64,000 nucleotides of DNA from Corvus cornix cornix (lineage: Eukaryota > Chordata > Aves > Passeriformes > Corvidae), in NCBI RefSeq assembly GCF_000738735.6, contig NC_046341.1:2542001-2606000 (forward strand), read 5' to 3'. The notes beneath the pieces are model-generated. The model worked only from the letters and a program-made list of their open reading frames with translations, did no database searches and was not told the origin of the DNA. Positions within the stretch are counted from its first letter, which is position 1. Each line of letters opens with the position of its first letter. Positions 34,266 through 46,916 of this stretch are shown piece by piece. A program made the translations under genes and the position numbers.

Positions 34266-35625
34266 TTACAGCAGGCATGTGCAATCAGAGCATCCATCCA
34301 CACACATGGAATCCCAGCAGGAACATGGAATCACAGCAGAAACATGGAATCACAGCATTCACACACAAGGAATCACAGCACAAATATGGAATTACAGTGG
34401 GAATGTGCAGTAACATAACACACACCTGTGGAATCCCAGGAAAAACATGGAATTGAAACATGAACGTGCAATCAGAGCACAGTGACACACGGAATCACAG
34501 CAGAAACATGGAACCACAGCAGAAACGTGGAATCACAGCAGGAATGTGCAATCAGAACACCCACATTCATGGAATCGCAGCAGAAACATGGAATCCCAGC
34601 AGAAACATGGAATCCCAGCAGAAACATGGAATCACAGCATTCACACACAAGAAATCACAGCAGAAACATGGAATTACAGTGGGAATGTTCAATCAGAGCA
34701 CCCACAAGCATGGAATCACAACACAAACATGGAATCACAGCAGAAACATGGAATCACAGCATTCACACACAAGGAACCACAGCACAAATATGGAATCACA
34801 GCGGGAATGTGCGATAACATAACACACACCTGTGGAATCCCAGGAAAAAGATGGAATTAAAGCATGAACGTGCAATCAGAGCACAGTGACACACGGAATC
34901 ACAGCACAAACATGGAACCACAGCAGAAACGTGGAATCACAGCAGGAATGTGCAATCAGAACACCCACAAACATGGAATCGCAGCACAAACATGGAATCA
35001 CAGCATTCATACACAAGGAACCACAGCACAAATATGGAATCACAGCGGGAATGTGTGATAACATAACACACACCTGTGGAATCCCAGGAAAAAGATGGAA
35101 TTAAAGCATGAACGTGCAATCAGAGTGCAGTCACACGTGGAATCACAGCAGAAACATGGAATCACAGCAGGAATGTGCAATCAGAACACCCACAAGCATG
35201 GAATAACAGGAGAAACATGGAATCACAACGTTCACACACAAGGAATCACGGCACAAATTTGGAATTACAGCGGGAATGTGCAGGAACATAACACACACCT
35301 GTGGAATCCCAGGAAAAAGATGGAATGAAAGCATAAATGTGCAATCAGAGCACAGTCACACACGGGATCGCAGCAAAAACATGGAATTGCAGCACAAATA
35401 TGGAATTAGAACACGCGTGTGATTCACAGCACACACACACCTGCGGAACCACGGGATAAACACGGAATGAAAGCACGAGTGTGCGACCGGAGCGCAGTGA
35501 CCCCTGGAATCACGGCACAAACACGGAATTGCAGCAGGAACGTGCAGCCACAGCACCCCCACACACGGAATCACAGCACACACCTGGAATTCCAGCAGGA
35601 ATGGGTGATCACACACAGCACACCC
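34266..35625. repeat. Modular 19/23-bp minisatellite with higher-order structure
   Basis: About 1.36 kb is built from two module lengths, both opening with GGAAT. The common 19-mer is GGAATCACAGCAGAAACAT. The 23-mer is an ACACACAA-ending variant. Fused 42-bp blocks (19+23) carry GGAATGTGCAATCAGA-like text. A marker block ending ACATAACACACACCTGTGGA recurs at 34412, 34816, 35060 and 35285, giving higher-order spacings of 404, 244 and 225 bp. The right end (from about 35400) is more diverged and CpG-richer. The 19-mer has no stop codon in any plus-strand frame, so long repetitive frames appear; I do not call them genes. Confidence 0.95.
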
Positions 35626-35780
35626 AGAGCACACCCAGCACTCCCAGCACACACTCCGGGTCATCCCACTGTCCCCACACCCCGCTCCCAGTCACCCCCG
35701 CATCCCCTCACGGCCCCCGTCCCCACCCTGGGCACCCTGCAGGGGCACCCACCTCTCCCCTCACACAGCCACCAGACACA
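35600..35780. repeat. CA- and C-rich low-complexity flank
   Basis: Immediately after the minisatellite the text becomes CAGCACACCC-type repeats (about 35605-35655), then C-rich DNA with CCCC runs to about 35765. The minus strand is correspondingly G-rich. It may be a degraded edge of the array or an independent low-complexity patch. Confidence 0.6.
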
Positions 35781-35971
35781 CAGGCATATTTTTATTGCAG
35801 CTGTCAGGAACATGAAAAACCTTTCTGCCAGCACTCAGCACGGGCAATTTATGAGCCTGCTCTGTTTGAGTGAAGAAGCGGGGGGGGGTTGGGGATCAGA
35901 GCAGAAATGATGGGAGACAAAACGGCCCATAAATTGTTCGCCATGATTTACACTGGAGTCCATTTGCAGCC

Positions 35972-35996
35972 TTTTTTTTTTTTTTTTGGGGGGGGG
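35972..35996. repeat. T16 followed by G9
   Basis: Sixteen thymines pass directly into nine guanines on the plus strand. A G8 run with a further GGGG also occurs nearby at about 35881-35897. These are simple homopolymers, likely length-variable. Confidence 0.9.
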
Positions 35997-36139
35997 AGCC
36001 TCACACACACAGATCCCTGTCCCGCTCTCCTTCGCTCTGGGGTCCTGAGCCGGCCCAGCTGGAGGAAGGCAGCGATCAGAGTTCAGTTGGTGCAGACAGA
36101 GCTAAAGTAAACAGCCGTGGTCATTCAGCAGGCAGTTAG

Positions 36140-36400
36140 CAGCCTCTGGACAGATGAGCAGGGCTCTGCAGGACCACACACGCAAAGCCCTGCGGACCAC
36201 ACAGGGACGGCGCAGCGCTGGCTCCGCACGCAAGTCCTGCCCGGGGACCCTCCCCTCCCACCGGGCTGCGGCTTCCCGGGGGCTCCAGCCCCTCTGCAGC
36301 CCCGGGAAGCGTTTCCTGCTCCGCTCCCTGCCTGCTCGCTGGGTGATTAACTCCGTTCCCCCGGCGCGGGGAGCAGGGGATGCATTCCTCGGCAGGAGAC
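36140..36400. promoter_or_regulatory. CpG-enriched patch
   Basis: GC-rich DNA with repeated CpG (GACGGCGCAGCG, CCGCACGCAAG, CCCCGGGAAGCG, CCCGGCGCGGGG). It is less dense than the island at 32.1 kb but distinct from its surroundings. Frames of about 100 codons on both strands have no domain. It could be a weak island or regulatory element, and no exon is recognised. Confidence 0.3.
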
Positions 36401-36780
36401 AGAGTGTACTCCTGGAAAAGTGCCACCGCTACTTCCACAGCTCATAAAGTCATCTGCTGACCTTCTCCTCTCTCCCCTCAGACCCGGCCTGCCGGGCTCC
36501 TACCTCACACTGGCACCTCCATCGCTCCCTAACGAGTTACCAAACCCGAGTTAACAGCCTCTTTCCCCCACTTTTTGACCAAAAAGGCCCTTTCTGGGGC
36601 AATGCTCTGTGCTGAGGCTGAAAACCCTCTTGACCTTTCCCAAAACTTCACCTTGGCTTGGGAAAGCTTCCCCTGGGCTGGGCTGTGTGTACAGCTGATT
36701 CACCTGGTAATCGCAGGTAACCAGCGTGCTCAGACACAGCACAGCATCCTCCCTCCTTGAGCAGATGCCAGGAGCAAGGG

Positions 36781-36890
36781 AGAGCATCCCTGAACCCCAG
36801 GATGGAGGCAGAGCATCCCTGAACCCCAGGATAGAGGCAGAGCATCCCTGAACCCCAGGATGAAGGTAGAGAATCCTTGAACCCCACTGA
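36781..36890. repeat. 29-bp tandem repeat, three full units plus a partial
   Basis: Units start at 36781, 36810 and 36839, each opening AGAGCATCCCTGAACCCCAG and continuing with GATGGAGGC-like text. A fourth, diverged partial unit follows from 36868. The first three units are nearly identical, so the array is probably young. Antisense frames read a short repeated peptide as a by-product. Confidence 0.93.
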
Positions 36891-39800
36891 GCCACTGGCC
36901 CACATCCCCCTCCACTCCATCCCCCTTGCAGGGTTTGCCATCATCCCCCAAACCCCTTCCCTCCATCCCAGCCTGTTTTCACACCATGAGCATCCCCCCA
37001 GCTCTTGTCCTTCCCTGGCTTTTGTGGCTCAGAAGCTCTTCCATGTTTCGTGCTGGTCCTACTGGGATGGACCGACCTGGAGCCTGGGAGGTGTCAGCAC
37101 AGAAAAGCCCTCAAAGCTCTTGATCCCCACCCTGACCCACGTGCCCAGGCTCCCTCCTGGACAAGCCGCAGGGTCAGGCAGCTGCTCCAGCATCACCTGC
37201 TCCCAACTGGCTGAGCAGAGCCACGATCACAGGAGAAAGCAGGGATTTCCTGGAAGTGGCTGAGGCAGAAGGGAGCTGGAGGTCAGAGGAAGGGGCTGCT
37301 CCCATTCCCAGTTCACTATTTCGAGTTCCCAGTGGTGCAGCAACCTTTCAGCTGGCACGTGTTCCCTTCTCAAGCCCTGCTGAGCTGGGTGAGGATCCCA
37401 GCTCGCCTCCTCTGCCATCTCCTCCCAAACCCCTCAGTGCACTCAGCATTGCATTCTCCTTCTCCTCATCCCAAACATGACCCTGCCTTTCCACCCTCCC
37501 CTCAAGAAGCACCTCCAGCTTCCCCTGTGATCCAAGCAGAGTTCCAAGGGGAATCTCCCTGTGCCTCCATCCCCTCTGCAGCAGCCCCAGAGCTGCAGCC
37601 AGGCCAGAGATTATAAAACAGATCAGTGTTGGCTGGAGTGAACTCTGAGAAATCACATTTGCCTGTCAGTATCATGTTAAAGCATAACACAGACTCTCAT
37701 TTTCCCACTCCTTTGGCTCCGAGGGCGTTTCGGTCCCTGCTGAGAAACACGAAGGTCGTGGCCTTCAGGTTTCCAGATCTGCCCTTACACACCACGGGGA
37801 GATCTGACAACAGCCTTATTATTTATGTATCCAGCCAGGGCTGCCTAATGAAACCCAGAGATTTTTATTGACACACGTTGGGGCTCTGGGCAGGAGAGAA
37901 GCAATCTGGAGGCTGCTTCCCATAAACACAGTGGCCATTCATGGAGGGTCAGTCCTCAGCGTGGACTTTCCATGCCAGCTTTGACAGCACTTAATTCACG
38001 CTGGGCTCGCACTTAAGCTCGGGAGCTGCTGATGGGCCTCAGCCGGGTGCGCTGCAGCCCCTGCCAGCAGGGCTGAGTTTTTTGCTGGGTGTTTGGGGAG
38101 GATGAGTGACAAGGAGAGACCCAATTCCCTGCCGTAAATAAGGGGGCAAACGTGGGTTTAGAAATGTGGTCGCTGCTGGGGCCAGTTGGGGGAAAGTGGC
38201 CATGAGAGATTTTAAGATTTTTCCTGATGATTCTGGAGAGGAAAAAGAGATGCAGTCAGTGATTTTTCTAGCCAGAAATATACTATGATTTCTCAGCCCA
38301 GAGCTGGTCCTTCTTACCCTCCCCTTATCCACAATGGAGGTTTTTTCGATGGTATTTGGAGCATTATTTTGGTACTTTTGTTGTCCAGATTGCTTTGCTG
38401 TAAAAGTCTCCTGCTTTGGGGTGCCCCGCAGAGTCCAGTTGCGAGGTCTCACCCCTTGTGACCTGACCCCTAACTCTGCCGAGAGCCGCCTGGGTCTATC
38501 CCGGGTTCAGGAGGAAAGAGAAGCTTTTCTTGGCAAGGAAATGACTCCAAAGGAGCCTCCTCACAAACCAGGAACATGTAGGAAAGCTGTGGCCGAGGAC
38601 ATTCGAGCCTGGCGTTTAAAGGGCTGAAAAATGATTGCAGTTTCCTCTGGCAGTTGCAGTGGGAGCCCGAAGAGGTGACCTTTGAGGAGATTCTGTTTAC
38701 TGCAGCCCCGGGCTGGGAGCGTTGCGTGAGGCGGGCAGAGCTCTGTTCCCTGCCTTGGCTCTGACCCCTCCGCCGGCCGGCCGGGCTGCGCCGCGCTCGG
38801 GAAACAATGGAGAGGATACCTTGCAACTGCTGGCGAAAATAAATCACTCCCAGCCTTTCCCAGAGGATCCCAGCGAGATGAGAATCCCACATGGCTGCAC
38901 ATCCTCTGCCCGGCATCAGGTGCAAGGCAAGAGCTGGGTTTTGGGTGATAACCACGTTTGATTTTCAGAGATAAAGCTGCCAAAAACCCCCCAGAGCCAG
39001 GGCTTGTTCCTAAACTGTTGATGAGAGGAGTCCTCCCTGCTCCTGGCTGAGGGCACTGTGGATTTAGCAGCCTGTTGAGTCACCCTAACTCCATTAGATA
39101 CTTGGAAAAGCACCTTATAGGGTCATCACAAGCACCCACCCCGTTGTATTCCAGCACTATGGTCCTTCCAGGAGCCCGGCACCAAAAATCTCTCACCTCC
39201 TCCCCATTTCTAAGAGCTTTTGCTCTTCCAGGCTTAAAAAGAGCGGTTCAGTTGCTGATCACATAACACCCAGGTCCCCTTTCCTTCCTTCCCTCCAAAA
39301 ATGCCCTAATTCTCAAAGGTATGAAAAACCCGATAATTCCCATGGAATCTGGCTGAGAGGCGCGTGTGAAGAACGTCACCCCTAATTATCCCAGAGCCAA
39401 ATGACTCCTCCCGAATTTCACCAGGGGCTGGAGCAGAGGATGAGCTGCTGGGAGTTTGGACCGCTGGGATGGATTTAATTCGTGAGGAAATCTTGGGAGC
39501 TGCTTTTCCTGCTGGAGACTAAACAGAGCCTGTCCTGGAACAATGCTGAGAGGGTTCCCACTGCAAAGAGCGCTTTCTAATCAACGGGAGATGGAAATTT
39601 AGATCTGCTGCTGCTTTTTTTGGTCGTGGCTGGAGGCATCCCTTGTTTCTATTCCAGTTTGTTCACAATTATAGACCCGTACTTCAGGCTGAAAAATGGC
39701 CAAAAATGTCGCTGCTTCTTTTCCTTTTCCCAATTTCCTTGTTTTATGGTGTCCAGTGCTGTCCCCTGAGTGTCCCAGTGTCTGTGTGTGGTTGAGACTG

Positions 39801-41125
39801 GGGACAGCCAGTCTGCTTCAACTTCCTCTCCCCGGTGCATTGCAGTGGGTTGCCTTGCAATGGAAATTTGGGATGGTTTCCTGAATTTCGCAAGAATAAT
39901 ATTAAAAAAAAAGATTTTTTTTTTCCTTCTTGTCTTCCTTTTGAGCTCCAGAGTCCCATTCCAGCCCAGCCACGTGCAGCAGCACACGTACTCGCCTATT
40001 CCCCTGGTGCTTGTTTCATCCTCACCCAAAAAGAGGAGCCAAAATCGCCCATGCCCATCCCTCTTTCCCTGAGCCAAATCCTGGTGGATTCCCAAGAGCC
40101 TGGGATGGGATGCAATGAATCCCTTGGGATTCAGAGGGGATCTTGCCTGCTGTCACCCCAGGACAAGATGGGATGACCTTCATTGTCCCATTCCCTGCCT
40201 TCTCCAGCTGCTGCCACCTCCGTGCTCCAAGGCAAATGGAGGATTTGGGATGTAGCTGAGGATGCTGAGTGGAACTGGGGGTGGTACCTGCTGAGCAGCA
40301 TTCCCCTCTGCCAAAAATCCAAACTGCCTCTGGAATAAGGATATGGCTCCTCCAGGGAGGGATGCTTTCACCCCCTGTGGATGAGGATGGCCAGAAAGAA
40401 GGAATATATTTATTTTTGCTGCCTTTTTCCTCATGGATAGAGAATAATAATTGCAGGAGTTTGCACAGAGGTTTGTTCCTGGAATTTGTGAGAGCCCTGC
40501 AAGGGCTGGACTTACAAAAATTCCCCCTCTTGCCTAAAAGGATGATCTCAAATCATACCAAAGCTTTAGGGAAGCATTTGCAAGGATTTTATACCAATTT
40601 TTCTTACATTTCTGGGAAACTTTTTGCCAAAACCTGGAAGCTCCATGGCACAATTGATGTCAGATGGCACAGCCAGGGCAGCCACCTCCTCCCTCCCATC
40701 CCCTCATCCCTCCTGTGCAAACCAGAACAAGAGGAAAAGCTTTTAGCCCCAAGTCTTTGTTAATAAGTTGCTGTATCCATAACATAGAATTATGCTCGGT
40801 GTCTTCCAGCCGAGCCTGAACACCAAACGAGGGCTCGGATAGATTTCCCTGCAATTACAGGACGAGATTGAGTTTGCAGTTGATTTGGGAATGGATAACC
40901 TTGGTTTTACTCATTTCCTTTCTGCTGGAAATCAAGAGCTGAGGGCAGAATGCCGGGTGGGATCCCTCTCCAAACCCAGGTGTTCCCAACACAGGCACAT
41001 CTGATGCACCTACGGGGCCCAGAGTGATTTTTTGGGAAGGTGGAAGTGGGGATTCTTTGGTTTGGGTTGCAAACACAGAATTAACTCTTTCCCTGCTCTG
41101 CCACACATCAAGAATATTTTGGTTG
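36891..41125. other. Unique non-coding stretch, no gene seen
   Basis: No gene is supported. A CpG cluster stands out at about 38700-38805 (CCGCCGGCCGGCCGGG, GCGCCGCGCTCGGG). A9 and T9 runs lie near 39901-39925. Frames of up to 164 codons (40269-40763) are unaccompanied by splice structure or domains. No CR1, tRNA or minisatellite was seen. Confidence 0.5.
38700..38805. promoter_or_regulatory. Short CpG cluster
   Basis: About 100 bp with roughly ten CpG dinucleotides, including CCGCCGGCCGGCCGGGCTGC. It is too short for a standard CpG island. A minor promoter, a transcription-factor cluster or a chance GC spike are all possible. Confidence 0.25.
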
Positions 41126-41127
41126 TG

Positions 41128-41200
41128 TTGCTGGAAGATTCGGTTTAGTGCAATGAGAGATGTTCCTCAAGGTCCCTTCCAACGCAAACCATTCCCAGAT
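41128..41200 (+). mobile_element. CR1 LINE 3'-tail fragment
   Basis: The plus strand reads AAGGTCCCTTCCAACGCAAA then CCATTCCCAGATTCTG, a diverged CR1 3' terminus in sense orientation ending near a decayed ATTCTATG repeat. Only about 40-70 bp is recognisable, so it is a heavily 5'-truncated or old copy. Confidence 0.6.
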
Positions 41201-42041
41201 TCTGTTTTTATCATTCCAAGACCCTTGTGTTTGGTGAGCAGGGAGTAAAATTGAATTAAAATTAAAGCTGTCTTTGAAAAATAGCTCAGGCCACTGTGGC
41301 AAAAATTGTAATTACTGCACTTCAATTATTACGAAAAGCTTGCTGAAAGTGATAACAACAATCTGTTATGACAATAACTTGTACGGCTTTGATGTACCTG
41401 GGCTGGCTCGGTGATAAGAGTGTGATAAGAGTGATTTGTGTTTATTTTGGCTCGGCCCCTCCATGCTGGGAGGGTTCCAGAGGTGCTGCTGTTTGCCCAA
41501 AATAAAGTTTTCCTGCCCCTTAAATCCCTGCCCTGCTGGAGGAAGCACTTCCAGCCCCAGACCGTGGGGCTCCTCCGATCTCTCCGGGCGGCCAGGGTTG
41601 AAATCCCGGGAGACTCGGGGCTGCCTGCACTAATAAATGAGGCATCCTTTGGAAAGCAGGGGAATTTGGACAGGACTCGCCTTGGCTCGGGCCGGCTCCT
41701 CACATTCCAGGCGCACACGGAAGATTTATGCACTCCAACAGGAGAATAACCTCCTGCATATTTATTAACACACAGCTCCGAGAGCGCTGGGCTTCCTTCC
41801 CCTCCACGCCTTGAGTGGCTTTAATTGCTGCAAGGCTGAGCCCAGCCAACCTCCCTGCCCAAAATTCCCCCTTTTCACCTGCTTTTCCTCCACCCAGGTA
41901 AACGTTGCTTCGGTGTTCCTTCCAATTTATTGTCTCCCAGCATCCCAGATTTGCATGTGATATTTCTTCTCCTAATGGCATCTCTGCTTATCACAGGGAT
42001 TTGCTCCTCTTCCTCTTTAAAAATGATTAGTACTAATGGTC

Positions 42042-42074
42042 ATAATAATAATAATAATAATGATGATGATGATG
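42042..42074. repeat. (AAT)n-(GAT)n compound microsatellite
   Basis: About six AAT triplets pass directly into four GAT triplets. This is a compound trinucleotide repeat, probably polymorphic. One frame reads poly-Asn then poly-Asp as an artefact. Confidence 0.93.
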
Positions 42075-44188
42075 CACTGAGTGCTAAAATTCAAGAGAAA
42101 GAAAGAACGAGTTTCTCATTATTTAAAAATCAGCACAAAACTGTACTTTTCCTGCAGTTGGAGGGATGATGTCACAGCAGGAGATCCCTCTGCCCCAGGA
42201 ATGGGAATATTTGCTCTTTAAATAACTGGACCTTGACCAAACTCGAGGGAAATGAAGGAGAATCCTGCATTTCCACGTGTTTGGAACAGCGTCCTGATGA
42301 AGCTTTCTTCTTAATTAATTGGAAAAGCCAAATGAACTGTCAGTGTCCTGCATCTGCTTGAAAGTCCTGCTCAGGCTTTTATTAATTTACACTCTGTGCT
42401 TTTGGGTTCATCTGTCTAACTCAGCCTTGATTGCAAACCTAGGAACAATTTGTCTTTTCGATCCCCCCCTGACAGGACATTTGCTTCCTGCCAGGATTAC
42501 AAGGAATTTAAGAGCGAGTTTCACACCCAGGTTGTATTTTACCATTTACAGAGTCCAGCTTTGACCTTTATTTATGGAGGTTTTAACTTAGGAAATGTAA
42601 TTTTTGAGTTTTATCTCTGAGTTTTATACCTGCTGTGTGCAGAGCTCCGTGTGTGTCTTTGTGCTGTGCTGATGCTGCAGCTATTCCTTGGAAAAAACAG
42701 GAATTTTAAAATTATGGCAGCACGATGAAGGAAGATCATGTGGATAAAATGAATCTGAAAAGAAAAAGTTATTTTTAAAAAAAGAAGAGAGAAATTCTTG
42801 AGATGAACACAAAATTTAGAGATCAAGAAATACCCTGATAGCTCTTCCTCCCTGCTTTCCTCCTTGGAATATGTTTTCCAGACAGAGCAAAATGGTTTAT
42901 TTGAAGGAAATTAGGAATACATTTAGGGCTGCTGGGTTATTTCAGTTCTGATTTGCAGGGAGACGTGATCTGAAGGAGAAATGCTGCTTTTTGAGTGGGA
43001 AAAGGGTGAGCTGCAGCACGGAGCTGTAAATGAAGGATTGGGCAGCCAAAGGGAGCTTTTACTGTTTTACAGGCAACAGCACTTAGGGCATAGAGGAGAA
43101 AATTCCCAGATCCTCAGGCAGAGACAAAGCGAAGAATGAGACCTGGATTTTCCTTCACAACAGTGCCAGTGTGCAGTCAAATTTTCATTGTTAGCCTGAA
43201 TTTGTATTTTTGAATTCTTATTTACTCCAGCACGGTGCTCTAATAAATGAATAAATTGACCTGTACCTGCATTTCAACGTGTCCACCCAGAGGTTTTTAC
43301 TTTTCCCTGAATTTTTCTATTGTCCATTATGCGCAGAAGATTGTGGTAAATTAAATATTTGATATTTAGGAGCACCAAGAGGAATTTGGAGCGTGCAAAG
43401 AGAGTTTAGGTCCTGTATTTCACTTTCTAAAGGTGTCCTAGAACTGTTCTGAGGAGGAATCTGCCACCTCCCTCTCCTAAACCCCATTTTAAAGGTTCAA
43501 ATCCTTTCTCCATGCTCCATCTTCCCTGACAGCTCTTGCCCAAGGATAAACTTTCCTTTAAAATAAAGAAGGAGAAGCTGCACCCAGCCATGGTCTGCAA
43601 TCCCTGGCATCCAAACCCCAGCTCCAGCAGCATCCCTCATCCTGAAGGATTCATCTCCAGATGTGTCCCTGTCCCCACAGCTGTGGGCAGAGATAAGGGG
43701 CAGAGCCGGGTGGATTCCAGGTTGGAATGTCACCCTCTTATCTCCCTCTGCTGCAGCTCTGCTTTTGCTGGGGTTTTAAACACTGGGCTTGTTCCTGCAG
43801 CAATATTAATTAATAATTACAGCCACTCATTATCTGATTTCATCCCGGGGTTATATAAATAACAATCCATGTATTAAGCGTTGTAATGCTGTCAATAAAA
43901 TTAAACGAAATTGTTCATTTTTTTTCCTCTCTCCAGAGCAATTAAAGATGTAGAGATTTTTTGGAGAGTCTGGAAGTTCAGCTCGGAGTTTATTAAATCA
44001 GCCCCAACCTTATCTAAACCTCCGTGGAATTGCGTGATAACAAAATCTTATCACTCGGAGTTTACAGCCCAGCCAGTGGAGCCTCCTATTTTCTTCTCCA
44101 TTTCCTGCTACTTCTGCTGCCCTCAGCTGAGAGCAGCAACACCCCAAAATTTTGGTCCTCCTTTCTGGAGTACAACTGCAACCATCCA

Positions 44189-44206
44189 AAAAAAAAAAAA
44201 AAAAAA
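44189..44206. repeat. A17-type homopolymer
   Basis: A run of about seventeen adenines preceded by CAACCATCC and followed by CCAACAAG. There is no retrocopy text upstream and no flanking duplication, so it is called a simple homopolymer. Confidence 0.85.
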
Positions 44207-46162
44207 CCAACAAGAAAAAGGAGTTAATTGGAGTCCTTTAAATGTAAAGAAATCTCTATTTTTGCGCTCGTCTGCTGGTAAAAAGGTTGATGCTTTTATT
44301 TGATCTCAACAGGTTTTTCCCATCTGGTGAGACAGGGTTCAACTGAAAACCCACGGACACTTGGAATATGAAATGTTTGGCAAAATCCAGACATTGGAAC
44401 ATCTGTTTCAACCTGATTTGAGTCCTGCTTTCCCCCCGAACCCGCCGCCCGCCAGCGCATCTGGGATTGCTTTCTCCCTTATCTCCCCGACCCCAATTCC
44501 AACACCCTCCCGTCTGTGGTTTTGCTCTTCGTTAGGAAACCGAGTTTTATTTTCCAAACTCAGTGAAAGCAGCCACAAACAAGATACCAGAGAGGAGCTT
44601 TGCCCCTTCTTTACCGAGGCGTGGGAGAGAAGTTCATTTATTGCAAAATATGAGGCACTGAAAGCAAAATATGAGGGTTTTTTTGGGGTGTTGTTTTACC
44701 CTGTGTCTGTCACCGCAGGCTTCGCTCTCTTCTCAGTTTATCTCCAGCTTTTATCCTGCAGAAAAAACCTCTTTGCTCCTAGAAATACAACACATCCTTC
44801 TCCAGAAGGGAGCAGTGGTGCGCGCCTGCTGCATCCCGGCTTCATCCCGAGCACCCCGGGAATCCCGTGCCCGCTGGGAGCCCGGTGTGGAGGGAAGCAG
44901 AGGCTGCGGGTGGTTTAGGGTGGAGAGCCAGCAAGGGAGGACTGGGAGCCACAAATGCCCGCAGGACACTGATAAATGACCCGATTGCTGCTCCCTGCGG
45001 TTTCAAGGGGAAGGGAAAGGGCAGAGGGAGAGATAAGGAACAGGGATGAGAAGTAGAAGAGGCCAACAACAGGTCCAAACCCGCTGGGATTTTGCAATCT
45101 GGCAGCTTTGCTGAGGGCTACTTTCTTTTTGATTTTTTTTTTTCCTGCTGGATTTGTTCTCTCTGTGCTGAATCTGAGCGGGGAAAAGACTTCAAAATCC
45201 ATGTGAAATCCTTATTGCACAGCTCTGGAGCTGGGAAGGAGAGAGAACTCTTTACAAGGGTGAGTTGCTACAGACCTACATCAGGGAAAGTGACTCCTAA
45301 ACACACCCCAGTAAACTCAGACCCTTTTGCTCTTGATTTACCCCAAATTTAAAATCAAAACCTGGAGCAACCCAGGTCCAAAACCTCTCTCTGTATCAGC
45401 TTTCCTCAGCCCCGCGACATGAAAACACGACTAACAAAGATCTTTTGAGGGTAGCAGATGGAGTTTGAACCTTGGAGCCAAGTCCAGCCCCAATCTTAAT
45501 GAGGTCTAGAGGAGGTTTACCTCAGTTGGAGCCTCATAACGGGGTCTTTTATGTGCCTCCCTGGCTGCTTGTGCGTGTGTGTCTGGATATACATGGACAC
45601 ACTGGGCTCATCCCTGAAAAAGCTCCCTGGATATTTGAGATAACAAAATAACCTCGCCTCGCTCTTCCCCTGGGAACACTTCAAATGCTGAGGCAAAGAC
45701 ATTTATTGACCTAAGGAAAACCACGGGGTGACCGCTGTGGGTCCCTGCGTGCGAGAACAGCGGTGGCGTTTGTTGCCTCTCTGGCTTGCAAGAGATTTTT
45801 GAAGGTGAAGGGAGTTTAAAAGGACACAAATCCCTTAAAAATGAGCTCAAAATATCCCAGGCATGATCTGAAGGAAGTTAGAGGTGTGTAGCTGGTAGCT
45901 GGATGTGATTAATCCATGGCCAGGAGGAGACAGCCGTGAGGAAATGGGGTCTTCAGATGGAACAAGCAGAGGCAGCAACGCTCACCAGCTTCCTCTGGAC
46001 ATGGGCTGTGGTTTTCAGGGATGCTATTGGAGACCCAGTGTCCTTTACTTCAGCTTTTAATGCATATTCCTTCACACAGCAAAAAACCATCCCTGTATTC
46101 CCAGTGTTTTACCTTTGACTGGAAGGCGCAGTGGCACAGGTTTGTCTTTGTGCCAGTGCACG

Positions 46163-46190
46163 TGGGATGGAAACCTTGGGATGGAAACCT
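46163..46190. repeat. Perfect 14-bp tandem duplication
   Basis: GGGATGGAAACCTT occurs twice head to tail without a mismatch. It is a short, apparently recent duplication of no evident function. Confidence 0.85.
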
Positions 46191-46901
46191 TCGTCCTCAA
46201 GCATCCTGGAGATGCCCAGAGCTGCCAGCGGAAGGGGGGTTTAACTCAATTCCCAGGGCTGCTTCATCTCCACTGAAGGAACACCTGGGGAAAAGGGCAC
46301 CTTGCCTGCGGGATCTCCAGAACTCGTAACCTGCTGCGTGTCCTGTCCTCACTCATGCCCAGAAGAGGATGTTTGGGTGTTGCAGGTCCCCTTTTCACCA
46401 TCAGACGGGATGGAAGAGCCCCATTCCCAGCTGTGATTTCCATGTGGGATGGGGAATACAACCCCAAAGCAGTCCAAGTTCAGCACATTTGGGATTGAGC
46501 CGTGCGTCCATCAATGGATGTCAGACCAATGCCAAGGCAAGAGGCAAATGCAAGACCAGGCAACTGCACCATCAGATCTGTGGAAGTGAGGAAAAAACCC
46601 AAGAAAAAGTACACAGATAATCTTTTTTTTCCATGTTTTTTATTAGTCTTTCCTTGTAATTTTTGAACATTGGGATGTTTCGCTCACTCACTCGATATAG
46701 AGCAACTGACACTCGGCGTTTTGCCTGGAAAGCAAAACCAGTGGAGAATGGGAGAGAAGCTAATTTTGTTACAAAAATAATCTTTTATCTGTGCACGACA
46801 GCAATATTTATTCAGGAAGGGTACACAGACAGCAGGAGGTCAGCACTCCCACTGCTTGGCTCAAAGGCTCCACCACACTCTTTATTTTGGTTTATTTCTC
46901 C

Positions 46902-46916
46902 TTTTTTTTTTTTTTT
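46902..46916. repeat. T15 homopolymer
   Basis: Fifteen thymines inside an AT-rich segment. No retrotransposon text is recognisable on either side in either orientation. Confidence 0.85.

Noticed and set aside
43490..43510. tRNA-like internal promoter text GGTTCAAATCC
   Set aside because: No matching A box, no cloverleaf-forming arms upstream and no terminator context. A chance match to the B-box consensus.
44361..44918. Plus-strand 185-codon frame
   Set aside because: A Pro/Ser-rich start and an otherwise featureless frame with no domain I recognise. It overlaps frames on both strands.
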